64,000 bases of DNA from Streptomyces albus subsp. albus (GCF_000719865.1 NZ_JOID01000016.1:186001-250000); one strand, 5' to 3'. Shown: positions 8,306 to 17,200, numbered from the stretch's first letter. Notes: generated by a model not told the origin, from the sequence alone. Translations and numbers: made by a program.

Positions 8306-9520
8306 GTGAACACCGTTGCCCCCGCGCTGACCCCGACCACCCGGGCCTTGGCCTGGTCCCTGCATCTGCTGGTCATCGGCCTGCTCGCCCTGGCTGCCGG
8401 CCGGGCCGTGACCGGCGACCGGCCCCATGCCGGATTGATCGTCACCGCGGCAGGCGCTTGCGGCCTGGTGTACGCGGTCGGGCCCATGCTGCCGGGCGTA
8501 CGCCGCTCGCGGCGGGCCGCCGCGCTCTGGCTGGCCGCCGTGGGCGTGGTGTGGCTGGTGTTGCTCGCCCTGTCCCCCGACGCCGTGTGGGCGGCCTTCC
8601 CGCTGTATTTCCTCCAGCTGCACTTGCTGTCCCGCCGTGCCGGACTGGCGGCCGTGACCGTCACGGCCGCCGCCGCCATCGCGGGCTTCGCCGCCCACCA
8701 GCACTCCTTCAGCCCCGCCATGGCCATCGGCCCGGCGCTCGGCGCAGCCGTGGCCGTCGCGGTGGTGTGGGGGTACCAGGCTCTGTACCGGGAGAGCGAA
8801 CACCGCCGCAGACTGATCGAGGAGCTCACCGCCACACGCACCGATCTGGCCGCCGCCCAGCACACCGCCGGCGTGCTGGCCGAACGCGACCGCCTGGCCC
8901 GCGAGATCCACGACACCCTCGCGCAGGGCCTCTCCAGCATCCAGTTGCTGCTGCGTGCCGCCGAACGTGCCCTGCCCCAGGCGCCACAGAACGCCACCCG
9001 CCACGTCGGCCAGGCGCGGCAAGCCGCCGTCGACAGCCTCGCCGAGGCCCGCCGCTTCGTCGCCGCCCTGACCCCGCCCGCGCTGGAAGGCACCACCCTG
9101 GCCGAAGCCCTGGAACGTCTGTGCACCACCACATCCGCCCGGCACCGGCTCACCGCACGCTTCCACCTCACCGGCGCCCCCGCCCCGCTCGCCACCACGC
9201 ACGAGGTCGCGCTGCTGCGCATCGCGCAGTCCGCCCTTGCCAACACCGTCCACCACGCCGAGGCCACCACCGCTGAAGTCACCCTCGGCTACCTCGGCGA
9301 CCACGTCGCCCTCGACATCGCCGACGACGGACGCGGCTTCGACCCCGCCCGTCCGGCCGCCCCCGAGGCCGGCGGGTTCGGGCTCGCCGCCATGCGCGCT
9401 CGCGCCCAAGCCCTCGGAGGCACCCTCACCGTCGACTCCACCCCCGGCCGGGGCACCACCCTGGCCGCGCGGGTACCCCTCACCCCGCCAACCGAGACCG
9501 AGCCCGAGGCCCGCCCGTGA
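8306..9520 (+). CDS. NarL-family sensor histidine kinase
   Basis: A 404-aa membrane sensor with four to five N-terminal helices (residues about 15-158), a short coiled coil, a HisKA_3 dimerisation box with phospho-acceptor His202 in REIHDTLAQGLSSIQ, and a HATPase_c domain showing the G1 box DIADDGRGFDP and G2 GGFGLAAMRARA. It has no large extracytoplasmic loop, so it may sense within the membrane or through the neighbouring transporter. The start is GTG 8306; the frame is open further upstream but without family similarity. Its stop overlaps the response-regulator start by four bases. It is transcribed divergently from the ABC transporter it probably controls. Confidence 0.9.
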   Translation: MNTVAPALTPTTRALAWSLHLLVIGLLALAAGRAVTGDRPHAGLIVTAAGACGLVYAVGPMLPGVRRSRRAAALWLAAVGVVWLVLLALSPDAVWAAFPLYFLQLHLLSRRAGLAAVTVTAAAAIAGFAAHQHSFSPAMAIGPALGAAVAVAVVWGYQALYRESEHRRRLIEELTATRTDLAAAQHTAGVLAERDRLAREIHDTLAQGLSSIQLLLRAAERALPQAPQNATRHVGQARQAAVDSLAEARRFVAALTPPALEGTTLAEALERLCTTTSARHRLTARFHLTGAPAPLATTHEVALLRIAQSALANTVHHAEATTAEVTLGYLGDHVALDIADDGRGFDPARPAAPEAGGFGLAAMRARAQALGGTLTVDSTPGRGTTLAARVPLTPPTETEPEARP

Positions 9521-10152
9521 CCGAGACCCCCGTCCGCCTGCTTCTGGCCGACGACCACCCCGTCGTACGGGCCGGGCTGCGCGCCGTGCTGGAAACCGAA
9601 CCCGGCCTCGTCGTCACGGCCGAGGCCGCCACCGCCGAGGACGCCGTCGCCCGCGCCGCCGAGGGAGATATCGATGTCGTGCTGATGGATCTGCAGTTCG
9701 GCAAAGGCATGGGCGGCGCCGAAGCCACCGCCCGGATCACCGCCCGGCCGGGAGCCCCCCGCGTGCTGGTCGTCACCACCTACGACTCCGACGCCGACAC
9801 TTTGCCCGCCATCGAAGCCGGCGCCACCGGCTACCTCCTCAAGGACGCCCCGCCCGAGGACCTGGCCGCCGCCGTACGCACCGCGGCCGCCGGACGCACC
9901 ACGCTGGCGCCCACGGTCGCCGACCGGCTGATGATCCGGTTGCGCGCGCCAGGCGCCGCCCTGACCCGGCGCGAGACCGAAGTCCTCGCTCTCGTCGCCG
10001 ACGGCCTGTCCAACCAGGCCATCGCGGACCGGCTTCACCTCACCGAGGGAACGGTCAAGTCCCACCTGGCCCGCGTCTACGCCAAGCTCGGCGTCGACTC
10101 ACGCACCGCCGCCGTCGCCACCGCCACCGACCTCGGCGTCATCCGCCGCTGA
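9517..10152 (+). CDS. NarL/LuxR-type response regulator
   Basis: A 211-aa two-component regulator. The receiver domain holds the acidic pair DD (12-13), phospho-acceptor Asp58 (VLMDLQF), the Thr switch region (VVTTY) and Lys in LLKDAPP. The C-terminal LuxR helix-turn-helix reads LTRRETEVLALVADGLSNQAIA through GTVKSHLARVYAKLGV. The GTG start overlaps the kinase stop. It is the cognate partner of that kinase and probably binds the divergent promoter at 8134-8305. Confidence 0.94.
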   Translation: MTETPVRLLLADDHPVVRAGLRAVLETEPGLVVTAEAATAEDAVARAAEGDIDVVLMDLQFGKGMGGAEATARITARPGAPRVLVVTTYDSDADTLPAIEAGATGYLLKDAPPEDLAAAVRTAAAGRTTLAPTVADRLMIRLRAPGAALTRRETEVLALVADGLSNQAIADRLHLTEGTVKSHLARVYAKLGVDSRTAAVATATDLGVIRR

Positions 10153-10190
10153 CCCGAGCGCACCCGAAAGCCTGGAGCCGCCGCGCAGGT

Positions 10191-10213
10191 GGCCGGGCGT
10201 CCGTACCCCGGCC
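10191..10213. terminator. hairpin between convergent genes
   Basis: GGCCGGG (10191-10197) pairs with CCCGGCC (10207-10213) across a 9-base loop, between the converging response regulator and aldo/keto reductase genes. It is probably a shared terminator. Confidence 0.5.
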
Positions 10214-10242
10214 GCCTCCGTCGCCGCGTCCGGCGGGCCCGG

Positions 10243-11280
10243 CTACTCGCGGCCCGCCGAGGTGAAGGCCATGTTGGGATAGCGGCCGCCCGCCACGCGG
10301 CCGGCGATGGGGGCGAGCAGGGCCAGGTCCTCGTCCGTCAGACGGACGCGGGTGGCGGCGGTGTTCTCCTCCACGCGGGAGCGCCTGCGGGTGCCGGGGA
10401 TCGGGACGACGCTCAGCCCGGGGTACCGCTCCGCCTGCTGGTGCACCCAGGCCAGCGCGGTCTGGCCGAGGGTGATCCCGTGTGCCCCGGCGACCTTCCG
10501 CACCGGCTCCAGCAGCGCCGCGTTGGCCTCGGCGTTCTCGCCGGTGAAGCGGGGCATCGTCCGGCGGAAGTCGTCCTCGGTCAGCTCCCTCCCGGCGTCG
10601 GTGAACGCCCCGGTCAGGAAGCCACGGCCGAGCGGCGAGTACGGGACGAAGGCCACCCCGAGCTCCGCGGCCGCCGGCACCGCCGTGCGCTCCACGTCCC
10701 GGCTGAACAGGGACCACTCCGACTGCACGGCGGCGATGGGGTGTTCGGCGTGCGCGGCGCGCAGCTCGTCGCCCGTGACCTCGCTCAGCCCGAGCCGGCG
10801 GACCTTGCCCTCCTCGACCAGTTCGGCCATGGCGCCGACGGTCTCCTCGATGGGCACGTTCACGTCCCGGCGGTGCATGTAGTACAGGTCGAGGACGTCC
10901 ACGCCGAGCCGGCGCAGGCTGGCCTCGGCGCACTGCCGGATGTACGCGCGGTCGTTGCGGATGCCACGCTTGGACGGGTCGTCCGGGTCGAGCACGATGC
11001 CGAACTTGGTGGCGAGGGTGATCTCGTCCCGGTGGGCCGCCGCGAACGGGGCGAGGAACCGCTCGTTCTCCCCCATGCCGTACATGTCGGCGGTGTCGTA
11101 GAGGGTGACGCCCAGTTCCAGGGCGCGTTCGAGGGTGGCGCGGGCCTCGGCCTCGTCGGTGGGCCCGTAGGCGAAGCTCATGCCCATGCAGCCGAGGCCC
11201 TGCACGCCCACCTCGGGGCCGCCGGTGCCGAGGTGGGTGCGGGCGATGCGTTCCCCGTCGCTGCTCGTGTGCTGGTTCAT
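10243..11280 (-). CDS. aldo/keto reductase
   Basis: A 345-aa NADPH-dependent aldo/keto reductase of the YhdN/AKR11-13 type. The catalytic tetrad is complete: Asp62 and Tyr67 in YDTADMYG, Lys92 in ATKFG, and His136 in YYMHRRD. The C-terminal nucleotide-binding motif IPGTRRRSRVEEN is present. It starts at ATG 11280, which overlaps the MerR stop by four bases, so the two are one operon. The MerR protein is its likely controller, and the enzyme probably detoxifies reactive carbonyls; the exact substrate is not known. Confidence 0.93.
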   Translation of the reverse strand: MNQHTSSDGERIARTHLGTGGPEVGVQGLGCMGMSFAYGPTDEAEARATLERALELGVTLYDTADMYGMGENERFLAPFAAAHRDEITLATKFGIVLDPDDPSKRGIRNDRAYIRQCAEASLRRLGVDVLDLYYMHRRDVNVPIEETVGAMAELVEEGKVRRLGLSEVTGDELRAAHAEHPIAAVQSEWSLFSRDVERTAVPAAAELGVAFVPYSPLGRGFLTGAFTDAGRELTEDDFRRTMPRFTGENAEANAALLEPVRKVAGAHGITLGQTALAWVHQQAERYPGLSVVPIPGTRRRSRVEENTAATRVRLTDEDLALLAPIAGRVAGGRYPNMAFTSAGRE

Positions 11281-11723
11281 CCGGTGCCGGGTCCTCCCGT
11301 GTAGAGGTCGATCTTGTAGTCGAGCACGTCCAGGGTGTCCTGGAGTTCGGCGATCCTCAGGCGGACGTCCTCCCGGTGGGCCGTCAGCAGCTCCCGGCGC
11401 CCGGCGTAGGTGTGGTCGCCCGCGCGGACCATCTCGGCGTAGCGGACCATGTCCGCGACCGGCATCCCCGTCAGCCGCAGTTTGCCGACGAAGCTCAGCC
11501 AGTCGAGGTCGCGGTCGGTGTAGCGGCGCTGGCCGGTGTGCGAGCGGTGCACGTCCGGCATCAGGCCGATGCGCTCGTACCAGCGCAGGGTGTGCGCGGT
11601 CAGGCCGGTCCAGGCCGAGACCTCGCTGATGGTGTACGCGTCCTGCCCGGCCGGGCGCGGATGCTCCGGGAGCGCCGACGCGCACAGGTCCCGCCGTACG
11701 GGCGCACTCTCCACCACGCTCAT
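11277..11723 (-). CDS. MerR-family transcriptional regulator
   Basis: A 148-aa activator/repressor with the MerR winged helix at residues about 30-98 (YTISEVSAWTGLTAHTLRWYERIGLM ... RRYTDRDLDWLSFVGKLR) and a C-terminal dimerisation helix ending DVLDYKIDLY. The C-terminus has no Cys cluster, so metal sensing is unlikely. This subgroup usually controls an adjacent aldo/keto reductase. I choose ATG 11723 because AGGAGGG lies ten bases before it; an in-frame GTG at 11753 lacks such a site. It should bind its own promoter at about 11769-11799. Confidence 0.9.
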   Translation of the reverse strand: MSVVESAPVRRDLCASALPEHPRPAGQDAYTISEVSAWTGLTAHTLRWYERIGLMPDVHRSHTGQRRYTDRDLDWLSFVGKLRLTGMPVADMVRYAEMVRAGDHTYAGRRELLTAHREDVRLRIAELQDTLDVLDYKIDLYTGGPGTG

Positions 11724-11768
11724 CGCCAACCGCCCTCCTGATTCGCGGCTCACCGGACACCGCCGCTC

Positions 11769-11799
11769 ACGTTATGAGCTTGGAGTGCGCTCTAGGCAA
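11769..11799 (-). promoter_or_regulatory. MerR-type promoter with 19-bp spacer
   Basis: On the minus strand a -35 box TTGCCT (11799-11794) and a -10 box TAACGT (11774-11769) are separated by 19 bases, the long spacer that MerR proteins correct by DNA distortion. The spacer carries the dyad GAGCGCACTC (8 of 10 positions symmetric) within CTAGAG...CTCCAAG, the shape of known MerR operators. It lies 45 bases before the MerR start. Confidence 0.65.
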
Positions 11800-11946
11800 G
11801 CGGCCGGGCATTCCTTTCCGGCCATTCCCGGCGGGTCCGGACCGTGTACCCGCGACGGCCCTCTGTACCCGCCCCCGATCACCCGGCGGCGCGAGCGGCC
11901 CCGGCCGGGCGCATGAGCCGCCCGGGCGCCGGTTAGGCTCCCCGCC

Positions 11947-12798
11947 ATGGAAAGTCTGCGGATGATCGAGAACTGGCCGGTTCCCACCGCCGCGGCCGCG
12001 GTCGTGCGGGCCGACGGCAGCCTCGCCGGGTCGCACGGCCCGCAGGAGCACCGCTTCCGGCTGGCCTCGGTCACCAAGCCGCTGGCCGCCTACGCCGTGC
12101 TCGTCGCGTACGAGGAGGGCGCCGTCGAACTCGACGAGCCCGCCGGGCCCGAGGGCTCCACGGTCCGCCATCTGCTGGCCCACGCCTCCGGACTCGCCTT
12201 CGACCAGCCGAGGGCGATGGCGGCCCCCGGCGAGCGCCGCATCTACTCCAACGCGGGCTTCGAGGCCCTGGGCGACCACATCGCCGAGGCCACCGGGATC
12301 GCCTTCCCCGACTATCTGCGGCAGGCGGTGCTGGAACCGCTCGGCATGACCGCCACCGATCTGCCGGGCTCCCCGGCGAAGGACGGCGTCTCCACCGCCG
12401 CCGACCTGGCCCGGTTCGCCGCCGAGGTACAGGCCCCGCGGCTGCTGCACCCGCAGACCGTGGCCGCCGCGACCCAGGTGGTCTTCCCGGGGCTGGACGG
12501 CGTGGTGCCCGGCTACGGCCACCAGCGCCCCTGCGACTGGGGGCTGGGCTTCGAAATCCGGGACGGCAAGTCCCCGCACTGGACGGGGAGTTCATCCTCG
12601 CCCCGCACCTTCGGGCACTTCGGCCAGACCGGCACCTTCGTCTGGGTCGACCCGGACGCCGGCGGCGCTGGTACCACCGGTGCCACGGGCGCCGCCTGTG
12701 TCGTCCTCACCGACCGGGACTTCGGCCAGTGGGCCATCGACGCCTGGCCCCCGTTCACCGACGCGGTCCTCGCCGAACTGGGCGGCCGGACGGGCTGA
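11947..12798 (+). CDS. serine beta-lactamase-like hydrolase
   Basis: A 283-aa class C beta-lactamase/esterase-family protein. All three active-site motifs are present: Ser41-x-x-Lys44 (SVTK), Tyr100-Ser-Asn102 (YSN) and His224-Phe-Gly226 in place of KTG. There is no signal peptide, so it is probably cytoplasmic and more likely an esterase, peptidase or amidase than a resistance enzyme. The length is short compared with AmpC (about 360 aa), typical of the Streptomyces EstB-like group. It is a single gene facing right. Confidence 0.87.
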   Translation: MESLRMIENWPVPTAAAAVVRADGSLAGSHGPQEHRFRLASVTKPLAAYAVLVAYEEGAVELDEPAGPEGSTVRHLLAHASGLAFDQPRAMAAPGERRIYSNAGFEALGDHIAEATGIAFPDYLRQAVLEPLGMTATDLPGSPAKDGVSTAADLARFAAEVQAPRLLHPQTVAAATQVVFPGLDGVVPGYGHQRPCDWGLGFEIRDGKSPHWTGSSSSPRTFGHFGQTGTFVWVDPDAGGAGTTGATGAACVVLTDRDFGQWAIDAWPPFTDAVLAELGGRTG

Positions 12799-12929
12799 CC
12801 CCGGGCCCTGTGATGTTCCGCGGCCCGCCGGCGCTGAGAGCAGCAGAACAGCCGAACGTCCGTTCGTTCGTTCCGTGTCGCCGGCCAGGCGCACGGCACC
12901 CGCCGGACACATCAGCGAAGGGGCTTATC

Positions 12930-13835
12930 TTGCGGGCCACCACCCAACCGCGCTCCACCCGCTCCACCCTGGCGAAGTCGATGGCCGTGGCGTCGGCCAC
13001 CGTCGGCCTGGCACTGGCGGCGACCCTGCCGGCCGCGGCCATCAGCTCGTACAACTCCACCCCCGCGCCCGAGCGCACCGAGGTCGGCGCCCTCGTGGCC
13101 ACCTGGGACAACGACGGCGACCCGGCGACCCCCGACCGGGTGGACTGGGTCTGCTCCGGCACGATGGTCGACGAGAACACCTTCCTCACCGCCGCGCACT
13201 GCACCACCGACTGGCCGGACAACGTCCGCTTCCACGTCTCGCTCGACCAGGACGTCCAGTCCGCGCTGGACGACGCGGCGGCCCGGCACCCGGACGACCC
13301 CGCCGCCGTCGCCGCGGAGGTCGCCGTACGGGGCGAGGCCCACAACCACCCGGAGTACCCGGGCCCGCAGTCGGACACCCACGACATCTCCGTGATCGAA
13401 CTCCCGGCGGAGAAGATGCGGGAGCGCTGGGACTTCACCCCGGCCACGCTCCCCGCGGCCGGGCAACTCGGTGAACTCGGCCCGCGCGGACTGAAGGACA
13501 CCGGCTTCACGGTGGCCGGTTACGGCACCCAGGAGGCTCTGCGGGCACCCGGCGGCCACACGCACCCCGGCGGCGGAGTCCGGATGAAGGCCCCGCTCTC
13601 CTTCAACGCCCTCGACCACACCTGGATCCGGCTGGCGATGACGGCGCCGCAGGGCAACGGCGGCGCCTGCTACGGCGACTCCGGCGGCCCCAACTTCGCG
13701 GAGATCGACGGCAAGCGGACCCTGGTGGGGACCACCATCACCGGCGACGCCGTGTGCTACGCGACCAACGTCGCCTACCGCCTCGACACCCCGGCGGCAC
13801 GCGACTTCCTCGCCCCGTTCGTCGACCTGCCCTGA
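12930..13835 (+). CDS. secreted trypsin-like serine protease (S1)
   Basis: A 301-aa exported protease. The signal peptide covers about residues 1-37 (basic RSTRSTLAKS, then a hydrophobic core ending AAA). The catalytic triad is His90 (TAAHC), Asp152 (HDISVIEL) and Ser251 (GDSGGP). Cysteines 75/91 and 247/276 are placed for two disulfides. No serine-protease propeptide of alpha-lytic type is evident. I choose the TTG at 12930, seven bases after GAAGGGG; upstream in-frame codons add sequence without a coherent N-terminus. It is monocistronic and followed by a hairpin. Confidence 0.88.
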   Translation: MRATTQPRSTRSTLAKSMAVASATVGLALAATLPAAAISSYNSTPAPERTEVGALVATWDNDGDPATPDRVDWVCSGTMVDENTFLTAAHCTTDWPDNVRFHVSLDQDVQSALDDAAARHPDDPAAVAAEVAVRGEAHNHPEYPGPQSDTHDISVIELPAEKMRERWDFTPATLPAAGQLGELGPRGLKDTGFTVAGYGTQEALRAPGGHTHPGGGVRMKAPLSFNALDHTWIRLAMTAPQGNGGACYGDSGGPNFAEIDGKRTLVGTTITGDAVCYATNVAYRLDTPAARDFLAPFVDLP

Positions 13836-13841
13836 TTCCGG

Positions 13842-13882
13842 GGCCTCGGGAGGGGCCGCTCCGGCGGTCTCTCCCGGAGGCC
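13842..13882. terminator. bidirectional terminator hairpin
   Basis: GGCCTCGGGAG (13842-13852) pairs with CTCCCGGAGGCC (13871-13882) with one bulged base, between the converging protease and pirin genes. Confidence 0.6.
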
Positions 13883-13900
13883 GGTGCTGCGGAAGTTCTG

Positions 13901-14605
13901 CTACGGGAGTTCCCAGAGCAGGAGTTCGGAGGGTTCCTCGGCGACGAGGAAGCGGCCCCGGCAGTCCCTGATCCGGGCCGCGTCGCCGGGGCCCAGCAGC
14001 TCGCCGTCCGCGTCGGCGCCGGTCTCCGGGACGCCCGTGCCGGGGGTGCCCGCCACGGCGAGCCGGACCGTTCCGCGCACCACGTGAGCGTAGAGCAGCC
14101 GCGCGTCCGGCAGGACGACCCGCGCCCCGGCGTCCGGGCGGCGGATGTGCAGGTCCGCCTCCGCCCGGTCGACGGCGAGGGGGGTGCGGTCGGCGATGCC
14201 GCGCACGATCTCGTACTCCGGTTCGCCGCCGGGCTCGCGCGGGCTCAGCCACATCTGGACGAAGACGAGGGGCAGTTCGCCCTCGTTGCGCTCCTCGTGC
14301 CGCACCCCGCTGCCGGCGCCGAGCCGCTGGACGTCGCCGGGGCGCACCACGGTGGTGTTCCCCGCCGAGTCACGGTGCGTCAGCTCGCCCTCCACGACCC
14401 AGGTGACGATCTCGGTGTCGCGGTGCGGGTGGGAGGCGAAGCCCGCGCCGGGCGCGAGCCGTTCCTCGTTGCAGGCGATCAGCGCGCCGAAGGAGAGATT
14501 GTCCGGGTCGTAGAACCGGCCGAAGGAGAACGCGTGCAGGGTTTCGATCCCGGCGCCCGCGTCCCCGCCCCGGAACCGTGCGCCCGCCCGCCAGACCTCG
14601 TTCAT
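13901..14605 (-). CDS. pirin family protein (bicupin)
   Basis: A 234-aa cupin-fold protein. The N-terminal pirin motif with the metal ligands is clear: HPHRDTEIVTWVVEGELTHRDSAG (His-x-His ... Glu/His). The second cupin is shorter. Some bacterial pirins are quercetinases, others have no known activity. The start at ATG 14605 (MNEVWRAG) is the usual one for the family. It is divergent from fasR, and no functional link is evident. Confidence 0.88.
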   Translation of the reverse strand: MNEVWRAGARFRGGDAGAGIETLHAFSFGRFYDPDNLSFGALIACNEERLAPGAGFASHPHRDTEIVTWVVEGELTHRDSAGNTTVVRPGDVQRLGAGSGVRHEERNEGELPLVFVQMWLSPREPGGEPEYEIVRGIADRTPLAVDRAEADLHIRRPDAGARVVLPDARLLYAHVVRGTVRLAVAGTPGTGVPETGADADGELLGPGDAARIRDCRGRFLVAEEPSELLLWELP

Positions 14606-14942
14606 GATCACACCGTAGAGGACGCGTCGCGCCCGGGCGCGACGGGGGCGGCCCGAGACGGGCGTGACGGCTGTGACGGTTGTGGCGGTTGTGGTTGGTG
14701 CGACGGTCGTCAGAGCCGGGGCGAGCCACGACGCCCGCGGCGACGGCAGAGGCGGCGGCGGTGGGAGCCGGCTCCGGCGGCACAACCCGGGGCGCTCCGG
14801 ACACGGCCGGACACCCGCCGAACGCCCGCCCGGTACCCCGGAAGACGGCGGGGCACCCCTGCCCCGGGCCGGTCCCCGAACCCGCCCCGGACCCCGTCCC
14901 CCGGTCCCGCTCTCCGGACCCCCGGCCCCGAATGGCCGCACG
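14606..14942. other. intergenic region, pirin / fasR
   Basis: 337 bases without a convincing gene. It must carry both divergent promoters. The stretch 14662-14712 is a run of imperfect TGTGACGGT/TGTGGCGGT-type repeats. No FasR-like inverted repeat was seen here. Confidence 0.6.
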
Positions 14943-16157
14943 ATGAGGCAGGCTGGTTCCGTGCCCGAACCTCACAGCGCGCCTTCCGACCCCGCCCGCC
15001 ATCCGCACGCCGCGACCCTGCTCCGGCTGGAGAAGTCCTCCGGCTCGCTCGCCGCGGACGCGATCGCCCGCATGGACGAGACGCTGCCGTGGTACCGCGC
15101 GATGCCGCCGGAGAACCGGTCCTGGATCGGCCTCGTCGCGCAGGCCGGTATCGCGGCCTTCACCGAGTGGTTCCGGCATCCCGAGGCGCCCCAGGCCATC
15201 AGCACGGACGTCTTCGGCACCGCGCCGCGCGAGCTGACCCGGGCCATCACGCTCCGGCAGACCGTGGAGATGGTGCGCACGACCATCGAGGTCATGGAGT
15301 CGGCGATCGACGAGGTCGCCGCCCCCGGCGACGAGAGCGCCCTGCGCGAGGCCCTGCTCGTCTACGCCCGCGAGATCGCCTTCGCCACCGCCCAGGTGTA
15401 CGCCCAGGCCGCGGAGGCGCGCGGCGCGTGGGACGCCCGGCTGGAGTCCCTCGTCGTCAACGCGGTGCTCTCCGGGGAGGCCGACGAGGGCGCGCTCTCC
15501 CGGGCCGCCGCGCTGGGCTGGAACTCCCCGGAGCACGTCTGCGTCGTGCTGGGCACGGCGCCCGACGGCGACAGCGAGCTGACCGTGGAGGCGATCCGGC
15601 GGGCCGCGCGCCACGCGAAACTCCAGGTGCTGACCGGAGTGCTGGGCAGCCGGCTGGTGGTCGTCGCCGGCGGCAGCGCCGATCCGCTGCGCACCGCCCG
15701 GGATCTGATCGGGCCGTTCGCGGCGGGCCCGGTGGTCGCCGGTCCCGTCGTCGGCGACCTGCTGTCCGCGACCCGCTCGGCGGCGGCCGCCGCGGCCGGT
15801 CTGCGGGCGTGCGCCGCCTGGCCCGACGCGCCGCGGCCCGTCCTCGCGGACGATGTGCTGCCGGAGCGCGCGATGGCCGGGGACGCCGCCGCACGGCGGC
15901 AGTTGGTGGAGGAGATCTACAGACCGCTGGAGGAAGCCGGGTCGGCGCTGCTGGAAACGCTGAGCGTCTATCTGGAACAGGCCAGCAGTCTGGAGGGCGC
16001 CGCGCGGATGCTCTTCGTCCACCCCAACACCGTGCGCTACCGGCTCCGACGTGTGACGGACGTCACCGGCTGGTCACCGTCCGATGTGCGCTCCGCGTTC
16101 ACCCTGCGCATCGCGCTCATCCTGGGCCGTCTCGCCGACGCGGGATCGCAGCCCTAG
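14943..16157 (+). CDS. fasR: FasR, PucR-type activator of fatty-acid synthesis
   Basis: A 404-aa transcription regulator of the PucR/CdaR architecture. The C-terminal PucR helix-turn-helix (about residues 345-400) contains LEQASSLEGAARMLFVHPNTVRYRLRRVTDVTG. The N-terminal part (RLEKSSGSLAADAIARMDETLPWYRAMPPENRSWIGLVAQAGI) is the hallmark of Streptomyces FasR, the activator of the fabD-fabH-acpP-fabF operon, which follows directly. ATG 14943 is taken; GTG 14961 is an equally possible start. The perfect dyad just after its stop is the probable target. Confidence 0.92.
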   Translation: MRQAGSVPEPHSAPSDPARHPHAATLLRLEKSSGSLAADAIARMDETLPWYRAMPPENRSWIGLVAQAGIAAFTEWFRHPEAPQAISTDVFGTAPRELTRAITLRQTVEMVRTTIEVMESAIDEVAAPGDESALREALLVYAREIAFATAQVYAQAAEARGAWDARLESLVVNAVLSGEADEGALSRAAALGWNSPEHVCVVLGTAPDGDSELTVEAIRRAARHAKLQVLTGVLGSRLVVVAGGSADPLRTARDLIGPFAAGPVVAGPVVGDLLSATRSAAAAAAGLRACAAWPDAPRPVLADDVLPERAMAGDAAARRQLVEEIYRPLEEAGSALLETLSVYLEQASSLEGAARMLFVHPNTVRYRLRRVTDVTGWSPSDVRSAFTLRIALILGRLADAGSQP

Positions 16158-16161
16158 GCCT

Positions 16162-16178
16162 TTGTTGGATACCAACAA
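16162..16178. promoter_or_regulatory. FasR operator candidate, fabD promoter
   Basis: TTGTTGG and CCAACAA form a perfect 7-base inverted repeat around the centre ATA, five bases after the fasR stop and 69 bases before the fabD start. It is the only such dyad in the gap, and it sits where FasR is known to bind upstream of fabD in S. coelicolor. The precise published motif could not be checked here. Confidence 0.65.
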
Positions 16179-16246
16179 TTCCCCTGTCCGTTCTTGGTCC
16201 CTGTCCCCACGGGCGGCGGGGACCACCGTCACGAGAGAGTGTGAGA

Positions 16247-17200
16247 GTGCTCGTACTCGTCGCTCCCGGCCAAGGCGCTCAGACGCCCGGCTTCCTGACC
16301 CCCTGGCTCGACCTCCCCGGCGTCTCCGGACGCCTCGCGGAGTGGTCGGCCGTCTCCGGCCTGGACCTGGTGCACTACGGGACCGAGGCCGACGCCGAGA
16401 CCATCCGTGACACCGCGGTGGCCCAGCCGCTGCTGGTGGCCGCCGGGCTGGTCTCCGCGTACGCGCTGTTCGACGACCCCGGGGCGGAGATCCCGGCCCG
16501 GGTCGGCGCCGTCGCAGGGCACAGCGTCGGTGAGCTGACCGCGGCCGCGCTCGCCGGAGTGCTGAGCGACCAGGACGCCGTCGCCCTGGTGCGCAAGCGC
16601 GGCCTGGCCATGGCCGAGGCCGCCGCCGTCACCGAGACCGGCATGTCCGCCGTGCTCGGCGGCGACCCGGAGCAGGTGCTGGCGCATCTGGAGAAGCTCG
16701 GACTGACCCCGGCCAACATCAACGGCGCCGGGCAGATCGTCGCCGCGGGCACGGCGGAGCAACTCGCCTCGCTCTCCGCGGAGAAGCCGGAGAAGGCGCG
16801 CGTCATGCCGCTCAAGGTGGCCGGCGCGTTCCACACCCGCCACATGGCGCCGGCGGTCGCGAAGCTGGAAGCCGCGGTCAAGGACCTGACCGTCTCCGAC
16901 CCGCGCGTTCCCTACCTCTCGAACAAGGACGGCCGGGCCGTCGCCTCCGGGCGGGACGCCGTGGAGCGCCTGGTCAACCAGGTCTCCAACCCGGTCCGCT
17001 GGGATCTGTGCATGGAGACGTTCCAGGAGCTGGGCGTCACCGCGCTGCTCGAGGTCTCCCCCGCCGGCACCCTCACCGGGCTGGCGAAGCGGGCGCTGCC
17101 CGGGGTGAAGACCCTGGCGCTCAAGAGCCCGGCCGACCTCGACGCCGCCCGCGAGCTCATCGCCGAGCACGCGGCGCCCGCCCGCTCTGCCGCGGAATAG
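16247..17200 (+). CDS. fabD: malonyl-CoA:ACP transacylase
   Basis: FabD (317 aa) transfers malonyl from CoA to the acyl carrier protein to feed chain elongation. The nucleophile Ser93 is in GHSVGE, His196 in GAFHTRHM, and the oxyanion glutamine in APGQGAQ (residues 8-12). The start is GTG 16247, matching the MLVLVAPGQG N-terminus of homologues; GTG 16241 is a two-codon longer option. It is the first gene of the four-gene fab operon, which also supplies malonyl-ACP to polyketide pathways in streptomycetes. Confidence 0.96.
   Translation: MLVLVAPGQGAQTPGFLTPWLDLPGVSGRLAEWSAVSGLDLVHYGTEADAETIRDTAVAQPLLVAAGLVSAYALFDDPGAEIPARVGAVAGHSVGELTAAALAGVLSDQDAVALVRKRGLAMAEAAAVTETGMSAVLGGDPEQVLAHLEKLGLTPANINGAGQIVAAGTAEQLASLSAEKPEKARVMPLKVAGAFHTRHMAPAVAKLEAAVKDLTVSDPRVPYLSNKDGRAVASGRDAVERLVNQVSNPVRWDLCMETFQELGVTALLEVSPAGTLTGLAKRALPGVKTLALKSPADLDAARELIAEHAAPARSAAE

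Noticed and set aside
6365..9409. A very long minus-strand open frame (about 1,000 codons) across the ABC ATPase, permease and kinase region
   Set aside because: Only the last 227 codons match a protein family (the ABC ATPase). The rest is an antisense or frame-shifted reading of the permease and kinase genes, open because of high GC.
13754..16246. Plus-strand extension of the fabD frame by more than 800 codons
   Set aside because: The sequence is Arg/Gly/Pro-rich and runs through the pirin, fasR and fabD promoter; FabD homologues begin at MLVLVAPGQG.
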